Made by a program: the position numbers and the translations under genes
The notes under the pieces: model-generated
Seen by the model: only the letters and a program-made list of their open reading frames with translations
What the model was told of the DNA's origin: nothing
The model's database searches: none
Shown: piece by piece, positions 40,821 through 52,196 of the stretch
How the letters are laid out: every line of letters begins with the position of its first letter
Position numbering within the stretch: position 1 is the first letter of the stretch
DNA from: Ruminococcus sp.
GTDB taxonomy: Bacteria; Bacillota; Clostridia; Oscillospirales; Ruminococcaceae
NCBI GenBank assembly: GCA_017519145.1
Contig: JAFWTA010000007.1
Span: forward strand, 24,325-88,324
Reading direction: 5' to 3'
DNA: 64,000 nucleotides

Positions 40821-41657
40821 TTATATCTCGCCGTCAAATACAAATTCTGCGGGACCCGTCATATAGATATGACCGTCGGTCTCCTTCCATTCTATGATAA
40901 GCTGACCTCCAAGCAGGTCTACTGTTACAGGCTCGCGGGGGCATATGCCGTTAAGACAAGCCGCCGCAACTGTTGCGCAGGTGCCTGTGCCGCAGGCAAG
41001 TGTCTCGCCTGCGCCGCGCTCCCACACTCTCATTTTCAGGTGAGTGGGGGAGCTGACCTCTGCAAATTCGATGTTGGACCTGCGCGGAAAATGGTCGTCC
41101 ACCTCGAACACCTTGCCGAACCGCTCAACATCGAAGCCCATGACATCTTTGTCAATGAAGGTGACTGCGTGAGGGTTTCCCATTGATACGCAGGTGAAGG
41201 TGAACTCTCGTCCGAAAGCAGACAGCTTCATGTTGGTCACAGGAGAGCGGTCAGCAAAAACAGGTATATCAGAGGCTTCGGTTATGGGAGCGCCCATATC
41301 CACGGTCATTGTCCGTGCCATATCATTATCGTCAGTGTTTATAGTTATGTACTTTATGCCTGCCAGAGTTTCAACGGAAAGTTCACGCTTATGTATGATG
41401 TCGCGGTCATAGACGTACTTGGCAACACAGCGTATGGCATTACCGCACATCTCCGATTCGCTGCCGTCGGAATTGAACATACGCATACGGCAGTCCGCGG
41501 TCTCGCTTGGCATTATCAGCACCAGTCCGTCGGAGCCGATGCCGAAATGCCTGTCGCTTATTGTTTTGGCGAGCTGCTGAGGAGAGGTTACGCTCTCCTC
41601 AAAGCAGTTGACGTAGATGTAATCATTGCCGCAGCCCTGCATTTTTGTAAATCTCAT
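40821..41657 (-). CDS. dapF: Diaminopimelate epimerase
   Basis: 278 residues, converting LL- to meso-diaminopimelate. The two catalytic Cys lie in MCGNAIRC (near 71-78) and ACGTGTCA (near 220); GCGNDYIY opens the protein. Starts five bases after glnN and is followed by dapL. Confidence 0.95.
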   Translation of the reverse strand: MRFTKMQGCGNDYIYVNCFEESVTSPQQLAKTISDRHFGIGSDGLVLIMPSETADCRMRMFNSDGSESEMCGNAIRCVAKYVYDRDIIHKRELSVETLAGIKYITINTDDNDMARTMTVDMGAPITEASDIPVFADRSPVTNMKLSAFGREFTFTCVSMGNPHAVTFIDKDVMGFDVERFGKVFEVDDHFPRRSNIEFAEVSSPTHLKMRVWERGAGETLACGTGTCATVAAACLNGICPREPVTVDLLGGQLIIEWKETDGHIYMTGPAEFVFDGEI

Positions 41658-41662
41658 TTATA

Positions 41663-43750
41663 TCACACTCCGAAAAGCAGCTTGTCGTATGCAGGGAAGG
41701 GCCAGTATGTCTCGGCTGTTATGGTCTCGGCCTTGTCTGCTGCACTGCGGAGCCTATCCATTGCAGGCAGTACAGTGTCCCTGATGAACTCGGATGCCTT
41801 TACGATAACGTCGATAGTTCTGAACTTTGCCACAGCCTTTTCAAGTGCAGCTGCTGCGGAGTCCATGTCGTCTATGAGCTCGCTGAGATCGGCAACAAGC
41901 TTTGTCTCGTACTTGCAGGCTGCCTTGGAGACCGACTTCTTGACGGCGACTGCGTTTGCGGTATCTGCTGCGAATTTAGCCACCGCAGGGATTATCTCCT
42001 TGCGAGCCATATCGATCATGGTAACAGCTTCGATGTTGACGGTCTTGATGTAGTTCTCAAGCATGATGTCGCGGCGTGAAAATATCTCAGCTTCTGTAAA
42101 GATACCGTGAGAGGTGAGCATATCCACGTTCTTCTTGTCGCAGATATGTGGCATAGCGTCGGCAGTTGTCTTCAGGTTCATGAGTCCGCGCTTCTCAGCC
42201 TCGGCTATCCATGCATCATCGTAGCCGTTGCCGTTGAAGATTATGCGCTTGTGCTCCTTGATGGTCTTGCGGATAAGGTCGTGGAGGGCTTTGTTGAAGT
42301 CCTTTGATTTTTCCAGCTTGTCGGCAAACTGTCTGAGCACCTCGGCAACTGCCGCATTGAGGTGGATGTTTGCGCAGGAGATGCTGTTTGATGAGCCAAG
42401 CATACGGAACTCAAACTTGTTGCCTGTGAATGCAAAGGGAGATGTGCGGTTGCGGTCGGTGGAGTCCTTGCTGAACTGGGGCAGCACATCTACGCCAAGC
42501 TTCATTTTCTCCTTGGCTGTGCCGCCGTAGGGCTTGTCCTTTTCGATCGCATCGAGAACTGCTGTAAGCTCATCGCCGAGGAATATGGAGATAACAGCAG
42601 GAGGAGCTTCATTTGCGCCAAGACGGTGGTCGTTTCCTGCTGTGGCTACGGAAAGTCTCAGCAGATCCTGATAGTCGTCAACAGCCTTGATAACAGCTGC
42701 GAGAAACAGCAGGAACTGCGCGTTCTCGGCAGGAGTCTCACCGGGGGAGAGCAGATTCTCGCCCTGATCCGTGGAGATGGACCAGTTGTTGTGCTTGCCC
42801 GAGCCGTTTACGCCTGCAAAGGGCTTTTCGTGAAGCAGGCAGACAAGGTTGTGGCGGAGAGCCACCTTCTGCATTACCTCCATAGTCAGCTGGTTGTGGT
42901 CGGCGGCGATATTTGTTGTATCGTAGATGGGAGCAAGCTCGTGCTGAGCGGGAGCTACCTCGTTGTGCTTGGTCTTGGCGAGGATGCCCAGCTTCCACAG
43001 CTCGCGGTCAAGATCAGCCATGTACTCGGCAACTCTTGGCTTGATTGAGCCGAAATAGTGGTCGTCCATTTCCTGTCCTTTCGGCGGCATAGCTCCGAAA
43101 AGAGTTCTTCCCGTCATGATGAGGTCCTTTCTCTGCTTCCACATATCACGGTCAACAAGGAAGTATTCCTGCTCGGGACCAACCGAGGTCTTGACGCTCT
43201 TTACCTTGGTGTTGCCGAAGAGCTTCAGTATACGCAGAGCCTGCTTGTTGATGGCTTCCATGGAGCGGAGAAGGGGCACCTTTTTGTCCAGAGCCTCACC
43301 TGTGTAGGAGCAGAAGGCAGTGGGGATATAAAGTGTGCCGTCCTTGACAAATGCGTATGATGTGGGGTCCCATGCGGTGTAGCCTCTTGCCTCGAATGTG
43401 GCGCGGAGTCCGCCCGAAGGGAAGGACGAAGCGTCAGGCTCGCCCTTTACAAGCTCTTTGCCCGAGAACTCCATGATGACTCTTCCGTCGGGAGCAGGGG
43501 AGATGAAGCTGTCGTGCTTCTCGGCAGTAACGCCTGTCATGGGCTGGAACCAGTGGGTGTAGTGTGTGGCTCCGAGGTCGATCGCCCAGTCCTTCATTGC
43601 AGCTGCAACTGCGTTGGCTACCGAGATATCAAGGGGCGTTCCTCTGTCGATTGTCCTTTTCAGTGACTTGTACACCTTTTCGGAAAGCGTTGCCTTCATT
43701 ATTCTGTCGTCAAATACCATTGAACCGAAATACTCTGTTACCTTTTCCAT
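41663..43750 (-). CDS. glnN: Glutamine synthetase type III
   Basis: 695 residues, the large GlnN form typical of Bacteroidetes and many Clostridia. [20 protein letters not shown] near 115, [10 protein letters not shown] near 190, [12 protein letters not shown] near 255, and [14 protein letters not shown] near 310 are family hallmarks. The ATG at 43750 has GGAGAATG at good spacing; an ATG two codons earlier is too close to the site. It starts two bases after the pyrG stop. The main ammonium-assimilating enzyme of this operon. Confidence 0.95.
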   Translation of the reverse strand: MEKVTEYFGSMVFDDRIMKATLSEKVYKSLKRTIDRGTPLDISVANAVAAAMKDWAIDLGATHYTHWFQPMTGVTAEKHDSFISPAPDGRVIMEFSGKELVKGEPDASSFPSGGLRATFEARGYTAWDPTSYAFVKDGTLYIPTAFCSYTGEALDKKVPLLRSMEAINKQALRILKLFGNTKVKSVKTSVGPEQEYFLVDRDMWKQRKDLIMTGRTLFGAMPPKGQEMDDHYFGSIKPRVAEYMADLDRELWKLGILAKTKHNEVAPAQHELAPIYDTTNIAADHNQLTMEVMQKVALRHNLVCLLHEKPFAGVNGSGKHNNWSISTDQGENLLSPGETPAENAQFLLFLAAVIKAVDDYQDLLRLSVATAGNDHRLGANEAPPAVISIFLGDELTAVLDAIEKDKPYGGTAKEKMKLGVDVLPQFSKDSTDRNRTSPFAFTGNKFEFRMLGSSNSISCANIHLNAAVAEVLRQFADKLEKSKDFNKALHDLIRKTIKEHKRIIFNGNGYDDAWIAEAEKRGLMNLKTTADAMPHICDKKNVDMLTSHGIFTEAEIFSRRDIMLENYIKTVNIEAVTMIDMARKEIIPAVAKFAADTANAVAVKKSVSKAACKYETKLVADLSELIDDMDSAAAALEKAVAKFRTIDVIVKASEFIRDTVLPAMDRLRSAADKAETITAETYWPFPAYDKLLFGV

Positions 43751-43752
43751 AA

Positions 43753-45378
<1,626 letters not shown>

Positions 45379-45392
45379 TTATGATAAAGGCT

Positions 45393-45443
45393 ATCTGCGG
45401 ATAGAGGGGAGATTTTTCAGATATTATTTTATTATCCGCAGAT
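45393..45443 (-). repeat. Inverted repeat between amt and pyrG
   Basis: Perfect 11-bp arms ATCTGCGGATA/TATCCGCAGAT with a 29-base A/T-rich loop. There is no U-run, so it is more likely an mRNA processing or stability hairpin within the operon than a terminator. Confidence 0.55.
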
Positions 45444-45455
45444 GCCCTTGTCAGC

Positions 45456-47240
45456 TTATGAACGCTCCCATTCCTCGGAATCGTGGAGCGCGTTGTAGCC
45501 CTCCTCGCCTGTTCTTATCTTGATGACGTTTTCGATGTCGTAAATAAACATCTTGCCGTCGCCGTAATTGCCTGTATAGAGAGCTGCCTTTGCGGCGCTT
45601 ACGACCTTATCAACGGGAACCGCACAGACTGCTATCTCTGCCTTTACTTTGGGAAGCAGATTCATCTCAACTGTGGTTCCTCGATAGTAGTTTCTCTGTC
45701 CGTTCTGCATACCGCAGCCCATTACGTTGGTCACTGTGATGCCCTTTACATCAATGGCTTCCATAGCCTCGATAAACTGCTGGAGCTTCTGCTGCTTGAA
45801 CACAACGACTATATTTGTCATCTTGGGTCTGCCGTCGGGAGCAGGTGCGGAGTAGTTCTCTACCTTTACCGCCTCGTCAACGGGTACCTTAACAACGCTC
45901 TTGGCATCGTCCTTTGTGTAGCCCTTCATGGAGATGTCACCCATTGCAGGTGCAAAGTCGGCGTAAGAGGAGATGAGTCCGTGCTCTGTAACGTCAAGAC
46001 CAATGATCTCCTCCTGCTCAGAAGCACGGAGACCGATAGTCTTTTTTATAGCGAAGAATACTATTGCCATTGAGACAGCTGTGAATGAAGCGATAGCAAC
46101 GAATCCCGTGAGCTGCCTGCCGAGGAGACCGAAGCCTCCGCCGTAGAAGAGACCTGCAAGCTGTTCGCCGTTCTGGTCAGCCAGTGAATAACCGGGAACA
46201 TCAGGATTTGCAAGGAGACCAACTGCGATAGTGCCCCAGATACCGTTCATCATGTGAACTGCTACTGCACCAACAGGATCGTCGATGTGGAGCTTATAAT
46301 CGAGGAACCAAACGCCGAAGCATACTAAAAGTCCCGAAACGATACCGATGATAGAAGCTCCGAGGCAGTCTGTAACATCGCAGGGAGCTGTGATACCGAC
46401 AAGTCCTGCCAGTGAAGCGTTAAGACACATTGAAACATCAGGTTTTCCGTATTTTAACCATGTGAATATCATACAAGTTACTGTTGCGATCGCAGGAGCA
46501 ACTGTTGTTGTAAGGAATACTGAGCCGAGCTGATCAATAGAAGTGCAGGCTGCACCGTTGAAACCGTACCAGCCGAACCAGAGAATGAATACGCCAAGAG
46601 CGCCGATGGTGAGGTTATGACCGGGAATAGCATTGACCTTGACTTCTCCCTTTTTGTTCTTCTGGAATTTGCCGATTCTCGGACCAAGGATAGCAGCGCC
46701 AATGAGAGCTGCGATACCGCCGACCATATGTATATGTGCCGAGCCTGCGAAATCGTGGAATCCCCACTGACTGAGCCAGCCTCCGCCCCAGCCCCAGTGA
46801 GCTTCGATAGGATAAACAACTGCACTGATGATCGCGGAGTATACGCAGTATGATAAGAATTTTGTACGTTCAGCCATTGCACCCGATACGATAGTTGCCG
46901 TTGTTGCACAGAATACAAGGTTGAATACAAAGTTTGACCAATCGAATGAACCATAGGAAGTAAAAATGTCAAATCCGGGCTGTCCTATTACACCGATCAG
47001 ATCTTCACCAAAGAGAAGACCGAAGCCTATAAGAATGAAAACAACTGTACCGATACAGAAGTCCATAAGGTTTTTCATGATTATATTGCCTGCGTTCTTT
47101 GCTCGTGTGAAGCCTGTCTCTACCATTGCAAAGCCTGCCTGCATAAAGAACACAAGTGCAGCGCCGATAAGGAACCATACACCAAAGACGACGCCGTTAG
47201 TTTCGTCCAGAGCCTGTTGTAAAATTGTCTGAGAGTCCAT
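45456..47240 (-). CDS. amt: Ammonium transporter fused to a C-terminal PII signalling domain
   Basis: 594 residues. Residues 1-420 are an Amt channel with eleven helices (FFMQAGFAMVETGFTRAKN, AHWGWGGGWL, GHNLTIGALGVFILWFGWYGFN with the His of the twin-His pore). After a linker of about 50 residues, a full PII/GlnK domain occupies about 470-590 (MTNIVVVFKQQKLQQFIEAM, then NYYRGTTVEMNLLPKVKAEI). In the T-loop the residue aligned with E. coli Tyr51 is Val, so uridylylation is not expected; the fused PII probably gates the channel by ATP/ADP and 2-oxoglutarate. First gene of the amt-pyrG-glnN-dapF-dapL operon. Confidence 0.94.
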   Translation of the reverse strand: MDSQTILQQALDETNGVVFGVWFLIGAALVFFMQAGFAMVETGFTRAKNAGNIIMKNLMDFCIGTVVFILIGFGLLFGEDLIGVIGQPGFDIFTSYGSFDWSNFVFNLVFCATTATIVSGAMAERTKFLSYCVYSAIISAVVYPIEAHWGWGGGWLSQWGFHDFAGSAHIHMVGGIAALIGAAILGPRIGKFQKNKKGEVKVNAIPGHNLTIGALGVFILWFGWYGFNGAACTSIDQLGSVFLTTTVAPAIATVTCMIFTWLKYGKPDVSMCLNASLAGLVGITAPCDVTDCLGASIIGIVSGLLVCFGVWFLDYKLHIDDPVGAVAVHMMNGIWGTIAVGLLANPDVPGYSLADQNGEQLAGLFYGGGFGLLGRQLTGFVAIASFTAVSMAIVFFAIKKTIGLRASEQEEIIGLDVTEHGLISSYADFAPAMGDISMKGYTKDDAKSVVKVPVDEAVKVENYSAPAPDGRPKMTNIVVVFKQQKLQQFIEAMEAIDVKGITVTNVMGCGMQNGQRNYYRGTTVEMNLLPKVKAEIAVCAVPVDKVVSAAKAALYTGNYGDGKMFIYDIENVIKIRTGEEGYNALHDSEEWERS

Positions 47241-47268
47241 ATAAATTACCTCCTTGATAAGTTACAGC

Positions 47269-47324
47269 AAAAAATATCAAAGGGGTGCAGAAGTCCTGAG
47301 ACTTCATACACCCCTTTGTGTATG
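47269..47324 (-). promoter_or_regulatory. amt leader attenuator 2: ANTAR-type hairpin overlapping a terminator
   Basis: On the minus strand CATACAC, loop AAAGGG, GTGTATG (47324-47305) is a perfect 7-bp hairpin with a six-base loop having A1 and G4. Its loop and 3' arm are also the 5' arm of a long terminator (CAAAGGGGTG.../...CACCCCTTTG, 47278-47318) followed by ATATTTTTT. The two folds exclude each other. Confidence 0.72.
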
Positions 47325-47342
47325 GAATTAGCGCTATAAACC

Positions 47343-47385
47343 AAAAAAGAGAGCTACGGATGTCCTATCCGCAGCTCCCTTGCTG
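47343..47385 (-). promoter_or_regulatory. amt leader attenuator 1: short ANTAR-type hairpin overlapping a terminator
   Basis: CAGC, loop AAGGGA, GCTG (47385-47372) again has A1/G4. Its loop and 3' arm form the 5' arm of a terminator (GGAGCTGCGGAT/ATCCGTAGCTCT) followed by TTTTTT. The hairpin stem is only 4 bp. Confidence 0.62.
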
Positions 47386-47396
47386 TTTACAATGCC

Positions 47397-47425
47397 ATTA
47401 TAGTCCCTTCGAGAAGATTTGTCAA
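47397..47425 (-). promoter_or_regulatory. Consensus promoter of the amt operon
   Basis: TTGACA, 17 bp, TATAAT on the minus strand. Its transcript starts only a few bases before attenuator 1. Confidence 0.9.
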
Positions 47426-47525
47426 GAGCTTTTTTGAAATTTGACGTATCGCACATTTTTGTTTGCGTGTTAGCAGAAAATAACTGTAAAAATCCACGAA
47501 ACTGAAAAAAAGCGCCCGCCGCCTA

Positions 47526-47554
47526 TTGACATTTGCACTTTGACGTGCTAATAT
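47526..47554 (+). promoter_or_regulatory. Promoter of the gltB operon
   Basis: TTGACA, 17 bp, TAATAT, divergent from the amt promoter. The 100 bases between the two promoters contain no clear operator. Confidence 0.8.
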
Positions 47555-47562
47555 AAATGCAG

Positions 47563-47611
47563 AAACAAAGACGTTTGAGCAGACTATCTGTCTGCCCGGA
47601 CGTCTTTTTTA
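47563..47611 (+). promoter_or_regulatory. gltB leader attenuator: ANTAR-type hairpin overlapping a terminator
   Basis: AAAC, loop AAAGAC, GTTT (47563-47576) has A1/G4. Its loop and 3' arm form the 5' arm of the terminator AAGACGT.../...ACGTCTT (with GCAGAC/GTCTGC inside), followed by TTTT. Same geometry as in the amt leader; the hairpin stem is 4 bp. Confidence 0.65.
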
Positions 47612-47619
47612 TTTTATCG

Positions 47620-47657
47620 GTGCAGATCAATGGTGCTCTGCACTTGAAAGGCAAGTG
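47620..47657 (+). promoter_or_regulatory. gltB leader second ANTAR-type hairpin competing with a ribosome-binding-site hairpin
   Basis: GTGCAGA-T-C, loop AATGGT, G-C-TCTGCAC (47620-47643) is a 7-bp stem plus a closing C-G pair and an A1/G4 hexaloop. Its last bases overlap CACTTG, which can instead pair with CAAGTG (47641-47657) around the loop AAAGG, the likely ribosome binding site. Confidence 0.6.
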
Positions 47658-47663
47658 AAAGAT

Positions 47664-50600
47664 ATGGATTTATTCAGAGAGGAAGCTCCATATGAGCAGC
47701 AGGGTCTTTATGACCCGCGTTTTGAACACGATAACTGCGGCATCGGCGCGGTGGTCAATATCAGGGGAGAGCAGTCCAGATATGTTGTGGACAGCGCTCT
47801 CACCATTGTCGAAAAGCTTGAGCACCGTGCAGGCAAGGACGCCGAGGGCAAAACAGGCGACGGCGTCGGCATACTGGTGCAGATGCCCTATAATTTCTTT
47901 ATAAGTGAGACCGCAGAGCTTGGATACGATATCGGCAGCAAGGGCGATTTCGGTGTTGGAATGTTCTTTTTCCCTCAGAGTGAGATGAAGCGCGGTCAGG
48001 CTATGAAGCTCTTTGAGCTTATCATAAAAAAGAACGGCATGGATCTCATTTGCTGGCGTACTGTTCCCGTATCGGCAGATATTCTCGGACAGAAAGCGCG
48101 GGAGAGTATGCCATTTATCATGCAGGCTTTCGTAAAGCGTCCCGAGGAATGTCCAAAGGGACTTGATTTCGACCGCAAGCTTTTCATTGCAAGACGAGAG
48201 TTTGAGCAGTCTGACGAGAATACATACGTCTGCTCACTGTCATCACGCACTATCGTATACAAAGGAATGTTTCTGGTGGATGAGCTCAGACGCTTCTACA
48301 CCGACCTCCAGAGCGAGTATTTCACCTCCGCCATCGCTATGGTGCATTCCCGTTTTTCAACAAATACCAACCCCAGCTGGCAGAAGGCTCACCCCAATCG
48401 CTTTATAGTCCACAACGGCGAGATCAACACCATCACGGGCAATGCGGATAAGATGCTCGCCCGTGAGGAGAGCATGACCTGCGAGGCTCTGAAAAACGAT
48501 ATGTACAAGATACTCCCTGCCATAAATGTGAACGGCTCAGACTCCGCAAGACTGGACAACGCTCTTGAGTTCATGGTGATGTCGGGAATGCCTCTGCCGC
48601 TGGCTGTGATGATAACAATTCCCGAGCCGTGGAAGAACGACAAGACTATATCACGCTCCAAGTACGATCTTTATCAGTACTATGCAACTATGATGGAGCC
48701 TTGGGACGGTCCTGCGTCTATCATTTTCTCAGACGGTGAGGTAATGGGAGCTGTCCTCGACAGAAACGGTCTGCGTCCTTCACGTTACTGCGTCACAAGT
48801 GACGGGTATCTCATTCTTTCCTCGGAGACAGGCTGTATCGATATACCTGCGGACAAGATAGTTAAGAAAGACCGTCTCCGCCCCGGAAAAATGCTCCTTG
48901 CCGACACTGAGCAGGGACGCATCATTGAGGACGATGAGATAAAGTCCGCCTATGCACTCAGACAGCCCTACGGCGAGTGGCTGGACGCTAATCTGGTCCG
49001 TCTCCATGATCTGCATATCCCGAACAAGGGAGTGCAGACCTACTCGGGAGATGAGCTTGCAAAGCTTCAGAAAGCCTTCGGCTATGCTTACGAGGATATC
49101 CGTACTTCTATCCTTCCCATGGCTGAAAAAGGCGCAGAGCCCATCGCTTCCATGGGAAGCGATATCCCTCTGCCGCCGCTGGACAAGCAGTCTCCGCCCC
49201 TTTTCAACTATTTCCGCCAGCTCTTTGCTCAGGTAACAAATCCTCCCTTTGATGCTATCCGCGAGGAGATAGTTACAGATACAAGCGTATACATCGGCAA
49301 GGACGGAAATCTCCTTGAGGAGCGTCCCGAGAACTGCCACGTTCTCAAGATCGAGAACCCCATCCTCACGGAAACGGATATGCTGAAGATAAAGGCTCTA
49401 AGCTCAGAGGGAATGAAAAGTGCTGTTATCTCCATAACCTATTACATCGGTACACCCCTTGAAAAGGCAATAGAAAGGCTTTTCATCGAGGCTGACAAGG
49501 CTTACCGCGACGGTGCGACCATACTCATTCTCTCCGACCGCGGTGTGGACGAGTTCCACTGTCCCATACCGTCGCTCCTTGCAGTTTCTGCCCTTCAGCA
49601 GCACCTTGTCTCCACTAAAAAGCGCACGGCTGTGGCAATGATACTGGAGTCCGCAGAGCCGAGAGAGGTTCATCATTTTGCAGCACTTCTGGGCTACGGA
49701 GCCTGTGCGGTAAATCCCTATCTGGCTCATGAAACTATCCGCTCGCTCATAGATGAGGGAACTCTGGACAAGGACTTCTATGCTGCCGAAGATGACTATA
49801 ACGCTGCTGTGCTCCACGGTATAGTGAAGATAGCCTCCAAGATGGGAATTTCTACTATCCAGTCCTATCAGGGCAGCAAGCTTTTTGAAGCCGTAGGCGT
49901 TTCAAAGGAGCTGATCGACAGGTATTTTTCGGGAACCGTCAGCCGTATCGGCGGTATAGGACTTGCAGATATAAGCCGCCGTACAGAAAAGCTCCACACA
50001 TCTGCATTTGATCCGCTGGGACTCCCTGTGAACAACAGGATCGGCAGTGCGGGAAGCCATAAGCTTCGCAGCGGCAAGTCTGAGCATCTTTACACTCCCG
50101 AGACTATACATCTGCTTCAGCAGGCTGCAATGACAGGCAGCTATGACACATTTAAGAAATACAGCGAGTGCCTCACCCGTGAGGACAGCGAGCTGACACT
50201 GAGAAGTCTCCTCGACATCAGATTTGATGAGAATGGCGGTATCCCCATTGACGAGGTCGAGTCTGTGGAAAGCATCTGTACCCGCTTCAAGACGGGAGCT
50301 ATGTCCTACGGCTCTATCTCGCAGGAAGCTCATGAATGTATGGCAGTTGCCATGAACCGCATTGGCGGAAAATCCAACAGCGGTGAGGGCGGAGAAAGCC
50401 CCGAAAGGCTGAGATCCGACCGCTGTTCGGCTATAAAGCAGGTAGCATCGGGACGCTTCGGAGTAACAAGTGAATACCTTGTTTCGGCTCAGGAGATACA
50501 GATAAAAATGGCTCAGGGCGCTAAACCCGGTGAGGGCGGACATCTGCCCTCGGGAAAGGTCTATCCGTGGATCGCCAAGACCCGCCACTCCACCGCAGGC

Positions 50601-52193
50601 GTGGGACTTATCTCACCGCCTCCTCATCACGATATCTACTCCATTGAAGATCTGGCACAGCTCATCTATGACCTGAAAAATGCCAATGATAAGGCGCGTA
50701 TCTCCGTAAAGCTTGTCTCCGAGGCAGGCGTGGGAACTGTTGCGGCAGGTGTTGCCAAGGCAGGCGCTCAGGTAATACTCATCTCTGGCTATGACGGCGG
50801 TACAGGCGCTGCTCCCAGAAGCTCCATATATAATGCGGGCCTTCCATGGGAGCTGGGACTTGCTGAGGCTCACCAGACCCTTATGCTCAACGGTCTGCGT
50901 TCGAGGGTACGCATAGAGACCGACGGAAAACTCATGACAGGAAGAGACGTTCTTGTTGCGGCACTCCTCGGAGCTGAGGAGTTCGGATTCGCAACTGCTC
51001 CGCTTGTTACAATGGGCTGTGTAATGATGAGAGTGTGCAATCTTGATACCTGTCCCATGGGTATCGCTACACAGAACCCCGAGCTCAGAAAGCGCTTCCG
51101 CGGCAAGCCCGAATATATCGTGAACTTCATGCACTTCATCGCACAGGAGCTCCGCGAGTATATGGCAAAGCTGGGTATACGCACTGTGGACGAGCTTGTG
51201 GGACGCACTGATCTGCTTGTGCCGAAAAAGGATACTCACGGTATTGACTTCTCGGCTGTGCTGGGTGTTTCTGCTTCCGAGAGCAAGCAGCATTTCGACG
51301 CTGATGATATTTACGATTTTGCTCTTGACAGCACTATAGACCGCTGTGTTATAATGAAGAAGCTGGGAAGCTCGCTGAAAAGCGGCTCCGCAAAAACTAT
51401 CTCCATAGATGTGGTCAACACAGACCGCGCTGTGGGAACTCTCACAGGTGCTGAGATCACCCGTTTACACGGCGAGAATGCTCTCTCTGACGATACGTTT
51501 ACTGTAAAGTGCAGCGGCAGCGGCGGACAGTCCTTCGGCGCATTCATTCCAAAGGGACTCACTCTTGAGCTCTGCGGCGACAGTAACGATTACTTCGGCA
51601 AGGGACTCTCGGGCGGAAAGCTTGTGCTCTATCCGCCGAAAAATTCTGCGTTCAGACCCGATGAGAACATAATCGTCGGCAATGTGGCACTCTACGGCGC
51701 GACCTCTGGAAAAGCCTTTATAAACGGCATCGCAGGGGAGCGCTTCTGCGTGAGGAACTCGGGAGCAGTTGCAGTCTGCGAGGGAACAGGCGATCACGGC
51801 TGCGAGTACATGACAGGCGGACGCGCTGTTATCCTCGGCAGGACGGGCAAGAATTTCGCCGCCGGAATGTCCGGCGGTATCGCCTATGTCCTCGATGAGG
51901 AGCACGACCTTTATACCCGTCTGAACAAGGCTCTCGTCTCACTTGAAGCTGTTGCCGCTGAGGACGATATCGCCGAGCTGAAGACTATCATCACGGAACA
52001 CGCAGAGGCTACGGGTTCGGAAAAAGCAAAGACTATCCTTGCTGATTTTGACAGCTATATTCCGAGGTTCAAGAAAATAATCCCCCACGATTATGCGAAG
52101 ATACAAACTACTGTCAAGGCACTTGAAAAGTCGGGAGTTTCACATGAACAGGCTGAGATAGAAGCCTTTGAGCTTCTGAGAAAGGAGGCGTGA
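47664..52193 (+). CDS. gltB: Glutamate synthase, large subunit
   Basis: About 1509 residues. It transfers the amide of glutamine to 2-oxoglutarate. A short propeptide leads to the nucleophile Cys in EHDNCGIGAVV (near residue 24). The central and FMN-binding domains follow (KPGEGGHLPSGKV near 960, VSEAGVGTVAAGVAKAGA near 1020). The 3Fe-4S cluster Cys lie in MGCVMMRVCNLDTCPMG near 1125, and the C-terminal beta-helix has repeated Gly (GGRAVILGRTGKNFAAGMSGG). An ATG at 47664 and a GTG three codons earlier are both possible; AAAGG is spaced 12 and 3 bases from them, so the start may depend on leader structure. Three bases before gltD. Confidence 0.95.
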   Translation: MDLFREEAPYEQQGLYDPRFEHDNCGIGAVVNIRGEQSRYVVDSALTIVEKLEHRAGKDAEGKTGDGVGILVQMPYNFFISETAELGYDIGSKGDFGVGMFFFPQSEMKRGQAMKLFELIIKKNGMDLICWRTVPVSADILGQKARESMPFIMQAFVKRPEECPKGLDFDRKLFIARREFEQSDENTYVCSLSSRTIVYKGMFLVDELRRFYTDLQSEYFTSAIAMVHSRFSTNTNPSWQKAHPNRFIVHNGEINTITGNADKMLAREESMTCEALKNDMYKILPAINVNGSDSARLDNALEFMVMSGMPLPLAVMITIPEPWKNDKTISRSKYDLYQYYATMMEPWDGPASIIFSDGEVMGAVLDRNGLRPSRYCVTSDGYLILSSETGCIDIPADKIVKKDRLRPGKMLLADTEQGRIIEDDEIKSAYALRQPYGEWLDANLVRLHDLHIPNKGVQTYSGDELAKLQKAFGYAYEDIRTSILPMAEKGAEPIASMGSDIPLPPLDKQSPPLFNYFRQLFAQVTNPPFDAIREEIVTDTSVYIGKDGNLLEERPENCHVLKIENPILTETDMLKIKALSSEGMKSAVISITYYIGTPLEKAIERLFIEADKAYRDGATILILSDRGVDEFHCPIPSLLAVSALQQHLVSTKKRTAVAMILESAEPREVHHFAALLGYGACAVNPYLAHETIRSLIDEGTLDKDFYAAEDDYNAAVLHGIVKIASKMGISTIQSYQGSKLFEAVGVSKELIDRYFSGTVSRIGGIGLADISRRTEKLHTSAFDPLGLPVNNRIGSAGSHKLRSGKSEHLYTPETIHLLQQAAMTGSYDTFKKYSECLTREDSELTLRSLLDIRFDENGGIPIDEVESVESICTRFKTGAMSYGSISQEAHECMAVAMNRIGGKSNSGEGGESPERLRSDRCSAIKQVASGRFGVTSEYLVSAQEIQIKMAQGAKPGEGGHLPSGKVYPWIAKTRHSTAGVGLISPPPHHDIYSIEDLAQLIYDLKNANDKARISVKLVSEAGVGTVAAGVAKAGAQVILISGYDGGTGAAPRSSIYNAGLPWELGLAEAHQTLMLNGLRSRVRIETDGKLMTGRDVLVAALLGAEEFGFATAPLVTMGCVMMRVCNLDTCPMGIATQNPELRKRFRGKPEYIVNFMHFIAQELREYMAKLGIRTVDELVGRTDLLVPKKDTHGIDFSAVLGVSASESKQHFDADDIYDFALDSTIDRCVIMKKLGSSLKSGSAKTISIDVVNTDRAVGTLTGAEITRLHGENALSDDTFTVKCSGSGGQSFGAFIPKGLTLELCGDSNDYFGKGLSGGKLVLYPPKNSAFRPDENIIVGNVALYGATSGKAFINGIAGERFCVRNSGAVAVCEGTGDHGCEYMTGGRAVILGRTGKNFAAGMSGGIAYVLDEEHDLYTRLNKALVSLEAVAAEDDIAELKTIITEHAEATGSEKAKTILADFDSYIPRFKKIIPHDYAKIQTTVKALEKSGVSHEQAEIEAFELLRKEA

Positions 52194-52196
52194 GCC

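Noticed and set aside
47269-47664. Glutamine riboswitch (glnA RNA) in the amt or gltB leaders
   Set aside because: The conserved aptamer blocks are absent; the hairpins fit the ANTAR pattern instead.
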